A program made the position numbers and the translations under genes. 64,000 nt of DNA, from contig NZ_BSTC01000014.1 in the NCBI RefSeq assembly GCF_030269305.1, positions 1 through 64,000 on the forward strand, given 5' to 3'. The notes below the pieces were generated by a model. That model did not search any database. It had not been told where the DNA came from and worked only from the letters and a program-made list of their open reading frames with translations. The DNA comes from Kineosporia sp. NBRC 101731 (GTDB lineage: Bacteria; Actinomycetota; Actinomycetes; Actinomycetales; Kineosporiaceae). This document shows positions 26,347 to 35,888 of this stretch, one piece after another. Each line of letters opens with the position of its first letter. Within the stretch, counting starts at the first letter, position 1.

Positions 26347-27768
26347 GTGTCTGTCGACCAGAACCCCACCGCGCCGCGACCGCCGTCCAGCCGCAGCACC
26401 ACGGCCTCGGCGAGCGTGATCCCGGACTTCGACCCGGTGCCGCCCGGGCGCCCACGCCGTCGGTACGCGGTCGTGGGCACCGGCCACCGCGCCGGTCTGT
26501 ACATCGAGGCGCTGCGCGGCGAGCACGCCGACGTCGGCGAGATCGTGGCCTGGTGCGACCCGAACCCCGGCCGCATCGATTACTACGACGAGCAGGCCGG
26601 GCTGCCCCGCTATCCGCCCGGCCGGCTCGAGGCGATGGTCACGCAATGCCGGGTCGACGTCGTCATCGTCACCACCCCCGACCTGCACCACGCCGAGATG
26701 GTCGACCGGGCCCTGCGGGCGGGGGCGGACGCGGTGGTCGAGAAACCGCTGACGACCGATGCGCCGGGGTGCCGTCGCATCACCCAGGCGGTGCGCGACA
26801 CCGGCCGGGACGTCGTGATGACGTTCAACTACCGCTACGCGCCGCGGAATTCGAGCCTGCGCGAGGTGATCGCCGCCGGGATCGTCGGTGAGGTGACCAG
26901 CGTCCACTTCGAATGGGCCCTCGACACCGTGCACGGCGCGGACTACTTCCGCCGCTGGCACCGTGACAAGGCCAACTCCGGCGGCTTGCTCGTGCACAAG
27001 TCCAGTCACCACTTCGACCTGGTCAACTGGTGGCTGGACGACGTCCCGGAACGGGTTTTCGCCCTGGGCGGCCTGCGGTTCTACGGTGACAAGGCAGCCG
27101 CTCAGCGAGGGCTGGGCGATCGGCCGGACCGCGGCACCGGCACGCCGGGCGACCCGTTCTCGCTCGACCTGCGCGACGACCCCCGGCTGAAGGCGCTGTA
27201 CCTGGACGCCGAGCGCCACGACGGCTACCGGCGCGACCTCGATCCGTTCGCCCCCGGGGTGAGCATCGAGGACAATCTGTCGCTGCTCGTCGAGTACGCC
27301 GGTGGCGCCACCCTGACGTACTCCCTCAACGCCCACTCCCCCTGGGAGGGCTACCGGGTGACCGTGAACGGCACCGCCGGCCGGGCCGAGCTCGAGGTGG
27401 TCGAGCGGAGTTTCGTCGAGCTGGACGTGAACGGCCGGGTGGTGCTGGATCCCTCGGCCACGCCCGGGGCCACGGACGACGACGGGCTGCGGCCGCAGCG
27501 AGACCGCCTGGTGGTGCAGCGTCACTGGGAACGGCCGCAGGAGTATGACATTCCCGACGGGATCGGCGGGCACGGCGGCGGCGACGCGATCCTGCTCAAA
27601 GATGTCTTCCGTCGTGACCTGCGCCGGGGTACCGACCCACTGGCCCGCGCCGCCGGCTACCTCGACGGGGTCCGGGCCGTGGCCGTCGGCATCGCCGCCA
27701 ACCGGTCCCTGCAGACCCGGCTGCCCGTCGACGTGACCGACCTGGAGCTCGGGGTGGAGCTCGCTTGA
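26347..27768 (+). CDS. Gfo/Idh/MocA family oxidoreductase
   Basis: A 473-residue NAD(P)-dependent sugar-derivative oxidoreductase. The Rossmann motif RRYAVVGTGHRAGLYIEAL begins at about residue 38. The EKP motif is AVVEKPLTTDAPGC, and the His/Asp active-site region is KSSHHFDLVNWWLDD. GTG 26347 follows GGAAGAAG. Nineteen bases separate it from uxaC, so they are co-transcribed. Its substrate is probably a sugar or uronate derivative released from plant polysaccharide, but no specific reaction can be read from sequence. Confidence 0.92.
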   Translation: MSVDQNPTAPRPPSSRSTTASASVIPDFDPVPPGRPRRRYAVVGTGHRAGLYIEALRGEHADVGEIVAWCDPNPGRIDYYDEQAGLPRYPPGRLEAMVTQCRVDVVIVTTPDLHHAEMVDRALRAGADAVVEKPLTTDAPGCRRITQAVRDTGRDVVMTFNYRYAPRNSSLREVIAAGIVGEVTSVHFEWALDTVHGADYFRRWHRDKANSGGLLVHKSSHHFDLVNWWLDDVPERVFALGGLRFYGDKAAAQRGLGDRPDRGTGTPGDPFSLDLRDDPRLKALYLDAERHDGYRRDLDPFAPGVSIEDNLSLLVEYAGGATLTYSLNAHSPWEGYRVTVNGTAGRAELEVVERSFVELDVNGRVVLDPSATPGATDDDGLRPQRDRLVVQRHWERPQEYDIPDGIGGHGGGDAILLKDVFRRDLRRGTDPLARAAGYLDGVRAVAVGIAANRSLQTRLPVDVTDLELGVELA

Positions 27769-28469
27769 ATCTGGACCTGGTACACGTGCCCACCGGGGAG
27801 CCCGGCCCGCGACCGGCCTTTCTGGTGCTGCCCGGGGGCGCCTACGGTCATCACGGCCCGCACGAGGGCGAACCGGTCGCCGCCTGGCTGGCCGGGATCG
27901 GCGTGCATGCCTTCGTGCTGCGGTACCGGGTGGCACCCCATCGCCACCCGGCGCCCCTGGACGACGCGACGCAGGCCCTGGCCCGGATCCGCCGGGAGGG
28001 ACCGGCACTGGGTGTCGATCCCGGACGGGTGGGCGTGCTCGGTTTCAGCGCCGGCGGGCACCTGGCCGCGACGCTGGCCAACCAGAGTGACCCGCCCGAC
28101 CTGAGTGTGCTCGCCTATCCGGTGATCTCGCTCGCGCACGAGCACCACGAGGGGTCGGTGCAGAACCTGCTGGGCGAGGGTGTCACCGCCGAACAGCGCC
28201 GGGAACACTCCGCCGACCAGCAGGTCTCGGTCCGCACTCCGCCCGCCTTCGTCTGGCACACGGCCGACGACGCGACGGTGCCGCTGAGCAACTCCCTGCG
28301 CTACGTCGCTGCGCTCACCGCCGTGGGTGTCCCCGTCGAACTGCACGTCTTTCCCAGCGGCCCGCACGGTCTGGGTCTGGCCGGGGACCGGCCGCACGTG
28401 GCCCGCTGGACCCGGTGGTGCCAGGAGTGGCTGCGCACCCACGGCTGGGTGGACCAGGAGCGGCCCTAG
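27765..28469 (+). CDS. alpha/beta hydrolase (BD-FAE / acetyl-xylan-esterase-like)
   Basis: A 234-residue hydrolase of the axe/BD-FAE group. It has PAFLVLPGGAYGHHGPHEGE (oxyanion-hole HGG-like), the nucleophile GFSAGGHLAAT, the acid in WHTADDATVPLSNSL and the His in FPSGPHGLGLAG. The TTG start overlaps the stop of the oxidoreductase (TTGA). Such esterases deacylate xylan or sugar esters, in keeping with the uronate operon. Its stop TAG shares the tetranucleotide CTAG with the stop of the convergent LRR gene. Confidence 0.9.
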   Translation: MNLDLVHVPTGEPGPRPAFLVLPGGAYGHHGPHEGEPVAAWLAGIGVHAFVLRYRVAPHRHPAPLDDATQALARIRREGPALGVDPGRVGVLGFSAGGHLAATLANQSDPPDLSVLAYPVISLAHEHHEGSVQNLLGEGVTAEQRREHSADQQVSVRTPPAFVWHTADDATVPLSNSLRYVAALTAVGVPVELHVFPSGPHGLGLAGDRPHVARWTRWCQEWLRTHGWVDQERP

Positions 28470-30022
28470 GCGAAACCGCCGACGTAGACGCCCTGGTCCC
28501 TGAGGTCGGCGAGTCCGGACAGGTTCGCCGGGTCGTTGCCCTCCAGGTCCAGTCCTTGCAGGGCGGGCAGGCGGGTCAGCGGGGTCAGGTCGCGCACCGG
28601 GTTCCCGCCGAGCCAGAGTTCGTCGATGCCCTTCAGGCCGGCCAGCCCGGACGCGGTGCGGATCCGGTTCCCGGAGATGTTCAGCATGTGCAGGTAGGGC
28701 AGCCCGGACAGGGGTTTCACGTCGCTGACCCGGTTGTCCCGCAGCGTCAGGCGGTACAGGCCGCTCATCCCGGCCAGGGGGTCGAGCGCGGTGATCCGGT
28801 TACGGCTCAGGTCGACCTCGGTCACGGCGGTCAGGCCCGTCAGAGGGGTCAGATCGGTGATCCGGTTACCGGACAGGCCCAGATCGGTGAGCCCTTTCAG
28901 CCCGGCGAGCGGGGTCAGGTCGGCGATCCGGTTGTTGGACAGACCCAGATTGCTCAGGCCGGTCAGCCCGGCCAGCGGGGTCAGATCACGCACGCGGTTG
29001 TTGGTCAGCGTCAGACTCCTCAGCGACGGCACGTACTCCAGGGAGGCCAGGTCGCTGATCTCGTTGGTGCGCAGGTCCAGCGAGCTGAGCTGCGGCAGGT
29101 GCTCGATGCCCTCCAGCCTCCGGATCCGGCCGGCGGTGTTGCGGTCACCGTTGCAGTCGAGGTCGAAGAGGTTCTCCAGGTCGTGTTCCGTGGTCGGGTC
29201 GTCCGCGTGCGACAGGCCGAGGCCCGTCGCCACACAACCGGCCAGGGCCGGGTCCTCGAACAGGTCCGTCACGATCACCCGTTCGCCGAACCGGTGGTAG
29301 GCCCAGACGCCGGCCCCGGCCACCAGGGCCAGGCTGATACCGGTGGACGCCAGACGCACCCCGAGCGACCGGCTCACCGGGTCGTCCGGTGCCCGGGTGG
29401 CCGGCGCCTGGGGTCCTCGCCGCACCGCAACGGCCACGAACAGCAGCGTCGCGCATCCCTCCAGCGCGGCCGCGGCCACCAGGTCCTTCTCGATCGCACC
29501 GCCGTAGTAGTGCAGGCTCCGGGCCGAATATCCCAGCAGGGCCAGGGCGAACGTCCCGGAGGAGAACGCGGTGACGACGACGGCCGCGACACCGATCACC
29601 CGTTCACCCGTGCTCTGGGCGGCACCGGCCAGCAACAACGCGAACCCGATGAGGACGACCCAGACCGGAGCCTTCAGCCCGGCGGCGTTCGTGACCTCCT
29701 GGTCGAGCGGGAAGTCGTACTGCAGCACACTCAGCACGTCCCAGCGCCAGGACAGGTACACGCCACCCGCGAACACGGCCAGTCCGACCGGGACAGCCGC
29801 CCGACCCCAGGCGTCCTGCGCCCGGCCGTCCGCCGCCCGGACCGCGGCGACGAGCGCCGGCGCGCAGCCGAAGGCCGCCATCACCACGATCATGACCAGG
29901 AAGAACTCCTGGAGGTGCCACAGGTACAGCGCCGTCAGCACCGAGGCCACGGCCGTCAGTGCCGCCGTGCTCGGCAGGCCGGACCATGACCGGAAAGGAC
30001 CGAAGGACCGGATGTTCGACAT
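28466..30022 (-). CDS. leucine-rich-repeat membrane protein
   Basis: A 518-residue protein. The first ~270 residues hold about six hydrophobic helices (such as LQEFFLVMIVVMAAFGCAP and VWVVLIGFALLLAGAAQ). A bridging segment with an EF-hand-like DLDCNGDRN follows, then about ten SDS22/internalin-type 22-residue LRRs (pattern LTPLAGLTGLSNLGLSNNRI). The LRRs lie after the last helix and so on one face of the membrane, probably outside. ATG 30022; the long frame upstream of it is not supported. No signalling partner is encoded next to it. Confidence 0.88.
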   Translation of the reverse strand: MSNIRSFGPFRSWSGLPSTAALTAVASVLTALYLWHLQEFFLVMIVVMAAFGCAPALVAAVRAADGRAQDAWGRAAVPVGLAVFAGGVYLSWRWDVLSVLQYDFPLDQEVTNAAGLKAPVWVVLIGFALLLAGAAQSTGERVIGVAAVVVTAFSSGTFALALLGYSARSLHYYGGAIEKDLVAAAALEGCATLLFVAVAVRRGPQAPATRAPDDPVSRSLGVRLASTGISLALVAGAGVWAYHRFGERVIVTDLFEDPALAGCVATGLGLSHADDPTTEHDLENLFDLDCNGDRNTAGRIRRLEGIEHLPQLSSLDLRTNEISDLASLEYVPSLRSLTLTNNRVRDLTPLAGLTGLSNLGLSNNRIADLTPLAGLKGLTDLGLSGNRITDLTPLTGLTAVTEVDLSRNRITALDPLAGMSGLYRLTLRDNRVSDVKPLSGLPYLHMLNISGNRIRTASGLAGLKGIDELWLGGNPVRDLTPLTRLPALQGLDLEGNDPANLSGLADLRDQGVYVGGFA

Positions 30023-30064
30023 GAGCGGCAGTCTGGCGCGCCGGCCGGGGGCGCCTGCCGCATA

Positions 30065-30095
30065 GGTGTGGAGATCCTGTGAAGATCTCCACACC
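30065..30095 (-). terminator. hairpin between nickel-binding-like gene and LRR gene
   Basis: GGTGTGGAGATC at 30065-30076 pairs perfectly with GATCTCCACACC at 30084-30095, with a 7-base loop. It lies downstream of the 83-residue gene and upstream of the LRR gene on the same strand. No U-tract, so an operator role is also possible. Confidence 0.65.
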
Positions 30096-30105
30096 CCCGA
30101 GAACG

Positions 30106-30357
30106 TCAGTCGACCTCGACCGGCAGTTCGTAGATCTGCGTGGTGGGGTGACCTGACCGCTCGTGGACCCGGGCCACCGCCTCCTTCGAGGGCCCGGTGG
30201 ACAGGCAGAAGACTTTTCCCGACTCCGGGTCCAGCCAGGCCTTCTCGAAGTGCACTCCCTCGGCCCCCTCGTTCTCCAGGTCCCGCCGGTGCGCCTCCTC
30301 GAGCTGTACCTGGGTGACACCGACGAACCCGTCGTGCACGTCCATGAACTTCGCCAT
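30106..30357 (-). CDS. SCO4226-type nickel-binding / DUF4242 protein
   Basis: An 83-residue protein from ATG 30357. It has MAKFMDVHDGFVGVTQ, then AHRRDLENEGAEGVHFEKAW, ESGKVFCLSTGPSKEAVARV and HPTTQIYELPVEVD. This matches the small DUF4242/SCO4226 dimeric alpha-beta barrel family, whose Streptomyces member binds nickel. The conserved His and Cys positions are kept (HEKAW-like HFEKAW, FCLS, H-E-R-S-G-H). A frame extending to 30435 is not needed. Confidence 0.85.
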   Translation of the reverse strand: MAKFMDVHDGFVGVTQVQLEEAHRRDLENEGAEGVHFEKAWLDPESGKVFCLSTGPSKEAVARVHERSGHPTTQIYELPVEVD

Positions 30358-30535
30358 TGCTCTTCTCCAGATGTGATCCGATGTGATCGGAGGTGCTGTG
30401 GCTCCAGGTTGCGCCGGTCCCCTCGTGCGGTTCATCGGTCGGGTGACCTATCCGGGCACGCTGCCCTTTCGGGACGTCCCTTTCGGGCTGGCCCATCATC
30501 TGACGCAGGACGCGGCGACGGAGGTAGGGGGTGCG

Positions 30536-33460
30536 GTGGCAGGCGTGGTGACGTCTCCGGTTCTGGTGGGGCGGGACGAGTTCCTCGCCCTGACCGGACG
30601 ACGACTCGTGCAAGCCGCCTCCGGCAGTGGCGAGCTGCTGCTGGTCGCCGGGGAGGCCGGGATCGGCAAGACCCGTTTCCTCGGGGCCGTGGCCCGCCAG
30701 GCCCGCTCCCTGGGGTTCACCGTGTCGACGGGGGCCGCGTTCCCCGGTGACAGTGCCTCGTCCGCCGGGCTGCTCCTGGATCTGGCCGCCGATCTCGGGG
30801 AACCGACCGGCCTGGGGCGGCGGCTGGCCGATCGGCTGGCCGCGATCACCGACGACCCGGCCCGGTCCGGCGACGCCCATCACCGGCGCCGGATGCTGGT
30901 GCAGGACCTGGTCGGCCTGCTGCTGGCGCTGCGGGAGGGTGGCCCCCGGCTGATCGTGCTGGAAGACCTGCACTGGGCCGATGCCGTCAGCCTCGACGTG
31001 ATCGGCCGGCTCGCTCCCCGACTGTCCTCCGGATCCCTGTTGATCGCGGCGGCCTACCGGAGCGACGAGCTCTACCCGAGCCGGCCCCTGCGCGAACTGC
31101 GGGCCCGCCTGGTCGTACAGCGCCTGGCCGAGGAGATCCGGCTGCCCCGTCTGAGTCTGCCGGAGGTCTCGGTCCTGACCGGCGCGGTGCTGGGCGGGCC
31201 GGTGCCCGGGCAGACCGTGCAGGCCCTGCACACCCGCAGCGACGGTATTCCGCTGCACGTGGAGGAACTGCTCGCCGCGGCCACCACTGCCGGCCCTCCG
31301 ATGTATGAGCTGCACGAGGTACAGGAGGTCGCCGTACCCGACACGCTCGCCGAAGCCGTCCTGAGCCGGGTCCGGCACCTGGCGCCGGTCACCCGCGAGG
31401 TGGTGCGGGCGGCGGCGGTCATCGGCCGCTCGTTCGACTTCGACCTGCTGGCCCTGATCACCGGCCTTCCCGACGACGAGGTGGCCGCCGCGCTGCGCGA
31501 ATTACGCGAGGCGTACCTGGTGCTGCCGGGCCCGGACGCCACCACGTTCGACTTCCGGCACGCCCTGATCCGCGACGCGCTCTACGCCGACACCGACCTG
31601 CCCGTGCGGCGCCGGCTGCACGAACAGGCGGCGCGGGCGGCGGCGGGCCGCGGCTATCGGGGTGCGGTGGTGTCAGCACATTTCGAGCACGCGGGACAGG
31701 CGGCCCCGGCCCACGCCCACGCCCTGGCCGCGGCCCGGGAGGCAACCGCCCTGTCCGCGCACCGCGAGGCTCTGGAGCTGTACCGCCGCGCCGCCCGTAA
31801 CGCCCCCGACGACCTCGATGTCACCGCCCGGGTCGCCCTGTTGTCCGCCCTCGGCGCCGAGGCCGCGGCCGTGGACGAGAACGCCGAGGCAGCGGCCGCC
31901 TACACCTCCGCACACGCCCTGGCCCTCGAGTCCGGCGACGTGCGCACGGCGGCCGCCCTGGTGCCGGGAATGGTCGCGGTCGGGCACCTGCTCGGGGAAC
32001 CGTTGCGCGAGCGTGTCTCCCGACTGCGCGCCGCCACGGATCTGCTCGACCGGGCCGGGATCGAGGCCACGACCGAGAGACGCGCCCTGCGATCGGCCAC
32101 CGCAGCCGCCTTCATGCTGGACCGGCGTCTGGACGAGGCGATCGACGAGGGCCGGGGCAGCGCGGGCTCCGGCCCTGACACCGGCTCTGACTCCAGCATT
32201 GACGCTGGCCCTGACTCCGATGACGATGTGGCGCTGAACACCAGCATCACGCTCGGCTCGGTGCTGGTGTTCGCCGGGCGCCCGGCGGAGGGTTGGTCGC
32301 TGCTCGAGAAAGGCGTCCGGCAGGCCCGATCTGCCCGCCGGGAGGCCGAGGCGGCCCGGGGCTACCGGATGCTGGCCACCACGGCGTCGGTGGTGGTCGA
32401 GTACGACCGCGCCGACCACTGGCTCGCCGAGGGCGTCACCTACGCGGGCACCGTCGATCTGTGGAACCACCGGCACTATCTCGCCGCGCACCAGGGTCAC
32501 GTCGGCTGGGCCACCGGCGACTGGGCCCGGGCCGAGGCGACGGCCCGCCAGGCACTGGCCGACGGCCGGGGTGGCATCACCACCCGGATCACGGCCCAGT
32601 ACGTGCTCGGGTACCTGGCCTTCGGCCGTGGCGAGGCCGGCACCGCCGATGCCCTGTTGCGCGAGGCTCTGGAGGCCGGGCGGGACATGGCCGAACTGCA
32701 GCGCTTCTCACCGCCGCTGTGGGGGCTGGCCGAGGCAGCCCGCTGCCGGGGGGACCACGATCAGGCCGCGCGCCTGTGCGAGGAGGGTTTTCATGCCTCG
32801 GCCGAGGTAACCGACGCCGCTTATCTCTTCCCGTTCCTGCTCACCGGGGTCCGGGCCCATCTGGCCACCGGCGACCTCGATGCGGCCGGCGATTTCGCCG
32901 CCCGGACCGGCGCGGTGCTGCGGTCGCGATCGATCCCCGGCACACTACCGGCCCTCGTTCACGCCGAAGGCCTCCTCCTGGCGGCACAGGCTACACAGAC
33001 CACACAGACCGCCCGGGCTGATCTGGCCGGTGCGCGGGCCCGGCTCGAAAAGGCCGTGCACGCCTGGTCGGATCGCCGACGGTTCTGGGAATCCTGCTGG
33101 GGCAAATTGGATCTCGCCGATGTCTGCTTCCGGATGCGCCGTCGGGCCGAGGCGAACCGGTACCTGGACGAGGTCCGCGCCCAGGCCGGTGCAGCGGGGG
33201 CCACGGTGCTGCTGACGGCGGCCGGCCGCCTGACCCCAGTCACCTCCCGAACTCCCTGGCACCCCCTGACCGCCAGGGAGTTCGAGGTGGCCCGGCTGAT
33301 CGCGGACGGGCTCACCAACCGGCAGATCGCCGAGCACCTGGTACTCGCCCCGAAGACCGTCTCGGCCCACGTCGAGCACATCCTGGCCAAGCTGGGAGCC
33401 GCCCGTCGCACCGAGATTGCCTCCTGGACGGCCGGAGTCAATCCCCGTCCCCGTTCGTGA
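30536..33460 (+). CDS. LAL-type LuxR family regulator (AAA ATPase + TPR + HTH)
   Basis: A large ATP-binding LuxR regulator of about 974 residues. The N-terminal ATPase has Walker A LLVAGEAGIGKTRFLGAVAR and Walker B-like LIVLEDLHWADAVSLDVIG. A long TPR-like helical middle follows, and the C-terminal LuxR HTH is LTAREFEVARLIADGLTNRQ then HLVLAPKTVSAHVEHILAKL. GTG 30536 has GGGGG before it; starts at 30545 or 30548 are possible. A short Asp/Ser/Gly linker near 32170-32230 is encoded by a 9-bp GGCCCTGAC-type repeat. LAL proteins often control sugar use or secondary metabolism; the target here is unknown. Confidence 0.93.
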   Translation: MAGVVTSPVLVGRDEFLALTGRRLVQAASGSGELLLVAGEAGIGKTRFLGAVARQARSLGFTVSTGAAFPGDSASSAGLLLDLAADLGEPTGLGRRLADRLAAITDDPARSGDAHHRRRMLVQDLVGLLLALREGGPRLIVLEDLHWADAVSLDVIGRLAPRLSSGSLLIAAAYRSDELYPSRPLRELRARLVVQRLAEEIRLPRLSLPEVSVLTGAVLGGPVPGQTVQALHTRSDGIPLHVEELLAAATTAGPPMYELHEVQEVAVPDTLAEAVLSRVRHLAPVTREVVRAAAVIGRSFDFDLLALITGLPDDEVAAALRELREAYLVLPGPDATTFDFRHALIRDALYADTDLPVRRRLHEQAARAAAGRGYRGAVVSAHFEHAGQAAPAHAHALAAAREATALSAHREALELYRRAARNAPDDLDVTARVALLSALGAEAAAVDENAEAAAAYTSAHALALESGDVRTAAALVPGMVAVGHLLGEPLRERVSRLRAATDLLDRAGIEATTERRALRSATAAAFMLDRRLDEAIDEGRGSAGSGPDTGSDSSIDAGPDSDDDVALNTSITLGSVLVFAGRPAEGWSLLEKGVRQARSARREAEAARGYRMLATTASVVVEYDRADHWLAEGVTYAGTVDLWNHRHYLAAHQGHVGWATGDWARAEATARQALADGRGGITTRITAQYVLGYLAFGRGEAGTADALLREALEAGRDMAELQRFSPPLWGLAEAARCRGDHDQAARLCEEGFHASAEVTDAAYLFPFLLTGVRAHLATGDLDAAGDFAARTGAVLRSRSIPGTLPALVHAEGLLLAAQATQTTQTARADLAGARARLEKAVHAWSDRRRFWESCWGKLDLADVCFRMRRRAEANRYLDEVRAQAGAAGATVLLTAAGRLTPVTSRTPWHPLTAREFEVARLIADGLTNRQIAEHLVLAPKTVSAHVEHILAKLGAARRTEIASWTAGVNPRPRS

Positions 33461-33523
33461 CCAGGCCGGCCCGGGAAGGCCCGGCCTGGTACAACCTGGC
33501 CTAGCCCGGCCTGGTCACGAACG
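33452..33523. terminator. long nested inverted repeat between convergent genes
   Basis: CGTTCGTGACCAGGCCGG (33452-33469) is the exact reverse complement of CCGGCCTGGTCACGAACG (33506-33523). A third copy of the inner arm (CCGGCCTGG at 33481-33489) allows an alternative hairpin. The left arm includes the stop codon of the LAL gene. Serves well as a bidirectional terminator with the GH54 gene. Confidence 0.75.
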
Positions 33524-33542
33524 AGGCGACCGAATCCGTGAC

Positions 33543-35096
33543 CTACGGAGCCAGTCCGGTGGCCACCACCCAGCTCACGTCGTCCGGCCACAGCGACGCG
33601 GCGTCGAAGGTGTGCACCCCGCCGTTGCTCGCCAGATAGACGTTGTAGTTGTAGTGGCGGATGTCGCGCGTGCGGTAGTTGAACGACCGGAACGTGGTGC
33701 CCTGGCCGTTCTTACCGGTCTGCTGGCAGAACGTCGCGTCCTGGGCGAAGAGCGCGCTGCCGTTGTTGGCAGCCAGACCCAGCTGGAAGTCCGAGTGCCG
33801 CAGATAGCTTCCCGCCGTGTCCCTGGACTCGAACGAGACGCACTCGCTGTTGGCCAGACCGGCCCGCACGGTCCAGGTGGCCTGACCCCGCGCGGCGGCG
33901 GCGCTGGAAGAACTCACCTGGGCGAGCGACACCGAGGCGCCTGCGTGCGAGAGGTAGCGGTCGGTGGCGCCGGAGGTGGTGGCCCGCAGCGATACTGCCG
34001 ATCCGACCGTGGGTTTCGGGCCGCTGGTGATTGCCGTGGTGGCGTAGCCGGCGGCCGCGATGTTGGCCTGCACCGCGTTCTCGGTCGCAGCCGTCGGATA
34101 ACCCGTCGTCATCACCCCCTCGTAGAAGGTGCCCTGGGCCGAGACGCTGTTGTCACCGCCGATCCCGAGGATGATCGCGCCCTCCTTGTGCATCGGGTTG
34201 TACCCGGCCGCGGTGGGCCGGGCGCCCTCGTAATAGGTGGACAGGGCGCCGGACTGGGCGTTGCCGCCCCGGATCGCCCACTGGTTCGCCTTGCCCTTGA
34301 CCACGGCCGTGACGAACCGGTGGGTGATGGTCGGGTCGCCGGCGTTGTTGCCCGCCGACTGGCCGGAGAACAGGCCGTTCTCGAGGTCGGCCATGATCCA
34401 GGGGCCGCTGCCGGCACCGGAACCCCAGCCGGTGCTGTTGCCGAAGTAGATGGCCTCCATGTGCCCGTTGCCGGTGTCCAGGCTGTTGGTCTCGGCATTG
34501 CCGTAGTCGAAGCAGCAGCCACCGTTGTAGTGGGTGCCGTCGATCACCGCGTACATGCCTTCGGCCGCATCACCGGTGGCGATACCGCTGGTGCTGTTGT
34601 TCCGGTAGCCCGTGCCCGGTGACACGAAGACGCCGTAGGCCTTCTGGCCCCCGACGGTCACCGGGGCCGCGTCGGCCCCGGCCAGGTTGTCGTACCCGTT
34701 GACGTCGGGGCCCTGGAACCCGCCCGGAGGCGCCTGGGTGAGGTGGTTACCGCGTCCGGACTGGTCGTAGATCTTCGTGATCAGGCAGGTGGTGCCCGCA
34801 CAGAAGGTGTCTTGAGAGGCGGCGTTCGCCACCCCGCCCGCGGCCAGCGGGGAGATGTCGCGAGTGGTGCCGTCGGAGGCCCGTTTCACCTGGTAGAGAG
34901 CACCGTTGTAGGCGCCGTAGAGAGCCCGGGTGGTGCTGTGCGCGGCGACGCAGGCGGTGCCGCCCGAGGCATAGAGGTCACACGGGCCGGTGCCGGCGGC
35001 CTGGGCCCCCGTCGTGGGCAGGGCCAGACCGGCCAGGGCCAGCAGGGCGGCGGAGGCCAGCAGGAGGGCAGGCCTCAAGACTGAGCGTGTTCGCAT
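33543..35096 (-). CDS. abfB: secreted alpha-L-arabinofuranosidase, GH54 with CBM42
   Basis: A 517-residue secreted enzyme. The signal peptide has LRPALLLASAALLALAGLAL and ends near AQA. The GH54 catalytic domain (about residues 35-360) has GPCDLYASGGTACVAAHSTT, YDQSGRGNHLTQAPPGG, GGCCFDYGNAETN and IILGIGGDNSVSAQGTFYEG. The C-terminal AbfB/CBM42 domain (about 380-517) has SLRATTSGATDRYLSHAG and FRSFNYRTRDIRHYNYNVYL. It removes arabinose side chains outside the cell, complementing intracellular GH51. ATG 35096 chosen over 35144, where a signal peptide would be preceded by a poor 16-residue extension. Confidence 0.95.
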   Translation of the reverse strand: MRTRSVLRPALLLASAALLALAGLALPTTGAQAAGTGPCDLYASGGTACVAAHSTTRALYGAYNGALYQVKRASDGTTRDISPLAAGGVANAASQDTFCAGTTCLITKIYDQSGRGNHLTQAPPGGFQGPDVNGYDNLAGADAAPVTVGGQKAYGVFVSPGTGYRNNSTSGIATGDAAEGMYAVIDGTHYNGGCCFDYGNAETNSLDTGNGHMEAIYFGNSTGWGSGAGSGPWIMADLENGLFSGQSAGNNAGDPTITHRFVTAVVKGKANQWAIRGGNAQSGALSTYYEGARPTAAGYNPMHKEGAIILGIGGDNSVSAQGTFYEGVMTTGYPTAATENAVQANIAAAGYATTAITSGPKPTVGSAVSLRATTSGATDRYLSHAGASVSLAQVSSSSAAAARGQATWTVRAGLANSECVSFESRDTAGSYLRHSDFQLGLAANNGSALFAQDATFCQQTGKNGQGTTFRSFNYRTRDIRHYNYNVYLASNGGVHTFDAASLWPDDVSWVVATGLAP

Positions 35097-35329
35097 GGGT
35101 ATCCATTCCTGTGCGGCGTTGCAGGGGAAGGACTGTGTGCGCACACAGGCAACCCGGCCCGGTCAGGGGTGGGCGGCCGGTCTAGAGTAACGCTCACATC
35201 GGACGCCGATAAGTCCGATATGACCCATGGCGACCAACGGTCGTGCTCTGCCGTTCCGCGTTCTCCTGCTTGCCAATTCGCCGAGAAATTCAGCGAGCGG
35301 ACCGTTCGGCTCCACGATGTTAACGTTCA

Positions 35330-35794
35330 CTATTCGAGCAGGTGCTCCATGCGGTACGGCAGTAGTTCGCGCAGAACGATGGACGTGGACGTGCGGCGGA
35401 TCCCCCGGCACCGCATGAGTTGCTGGGTGATCGAGTAGAGGTGGTCGGGGTCGCGCGCCGCGACCTGGATCATCAGGTCGGCCTCGCCGGAGATGCCCAG
35501 GCACTCGATCACCTCCGGAATCTTCGAGAGGTCGGCCAGCAGACCCTCGAACTCGCTCTGCTCGACCCCCGCCGTCACCATCGCCCGCATCGGCAGCCCT
35601 ACCCGGGCCGGCGCCACGCGTGTGGAGTTGGCCCGCAGCGCACCGCCGGCGGCGAGCCTGTCCAGACGGGTGTGCACGGTGCCCCGGGCCAGCCCCAGAT
35701 CCATGGCGAGCTTGGCCACGGTGGCCCGCTGATCCTGGTCCAGAGCGCGAAGAATGCGACGGTCCGTGTCGTCGAGAATGAACACATCGACCAC
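35330..35794 (-). CDS. Lrp/AsnC family transcriptional regulator
   Basis: About 154 residues. The HTH is LDDTDRRILRALDQDQRATV followed by LAMDLGLARGTVHTRLDRLA. The RAM/ligand domain has VTAGVEQSEFEGLLADLSK, ECLGISGEADLMIQVAARD and TSTSIVLRELLPYRMEHLLE. GTG 35794 or 35785 are both feasible starts. It is divergent from a 2-keto-acid decarboxylase with about 95 bp between them, a common arrangement in which an amino acid controls its own catabolism. Confidence 0.92.
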   Translation of the reverse strand: MVDVFILDDTDRRILRALDQDQRATVAKLAMDLGLARGTVHTRLDRLAAGGALRANSTRVAPARVGLPMRAMVTAGVEQSEFEGLLADLSKIPEVIECLGISGEADLMIQVAARDPDHLYSITQQLMRCRGIRRTSTSIVLRELLPYRMEHLLE

Positions 35795-35888
35795 TCTACG
35801 CAGGCGAAAGTCCCACCGATTGATCAGATCGACCGGTGCCGACGGCGTCACTTGCTCAAACCGACCGTGATGCCGTGTCATCACTGTC

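Noticed and set aside
30023-31378. Extension of the LRR gene upstream to give a 970-residue protein
   Set aside because: The added part is antisense to the nickel-binding-like region boundary and the LAL gene, is low in hydrophobic order and lacks similarity. ATG 30022 starts a normal membrane protein.
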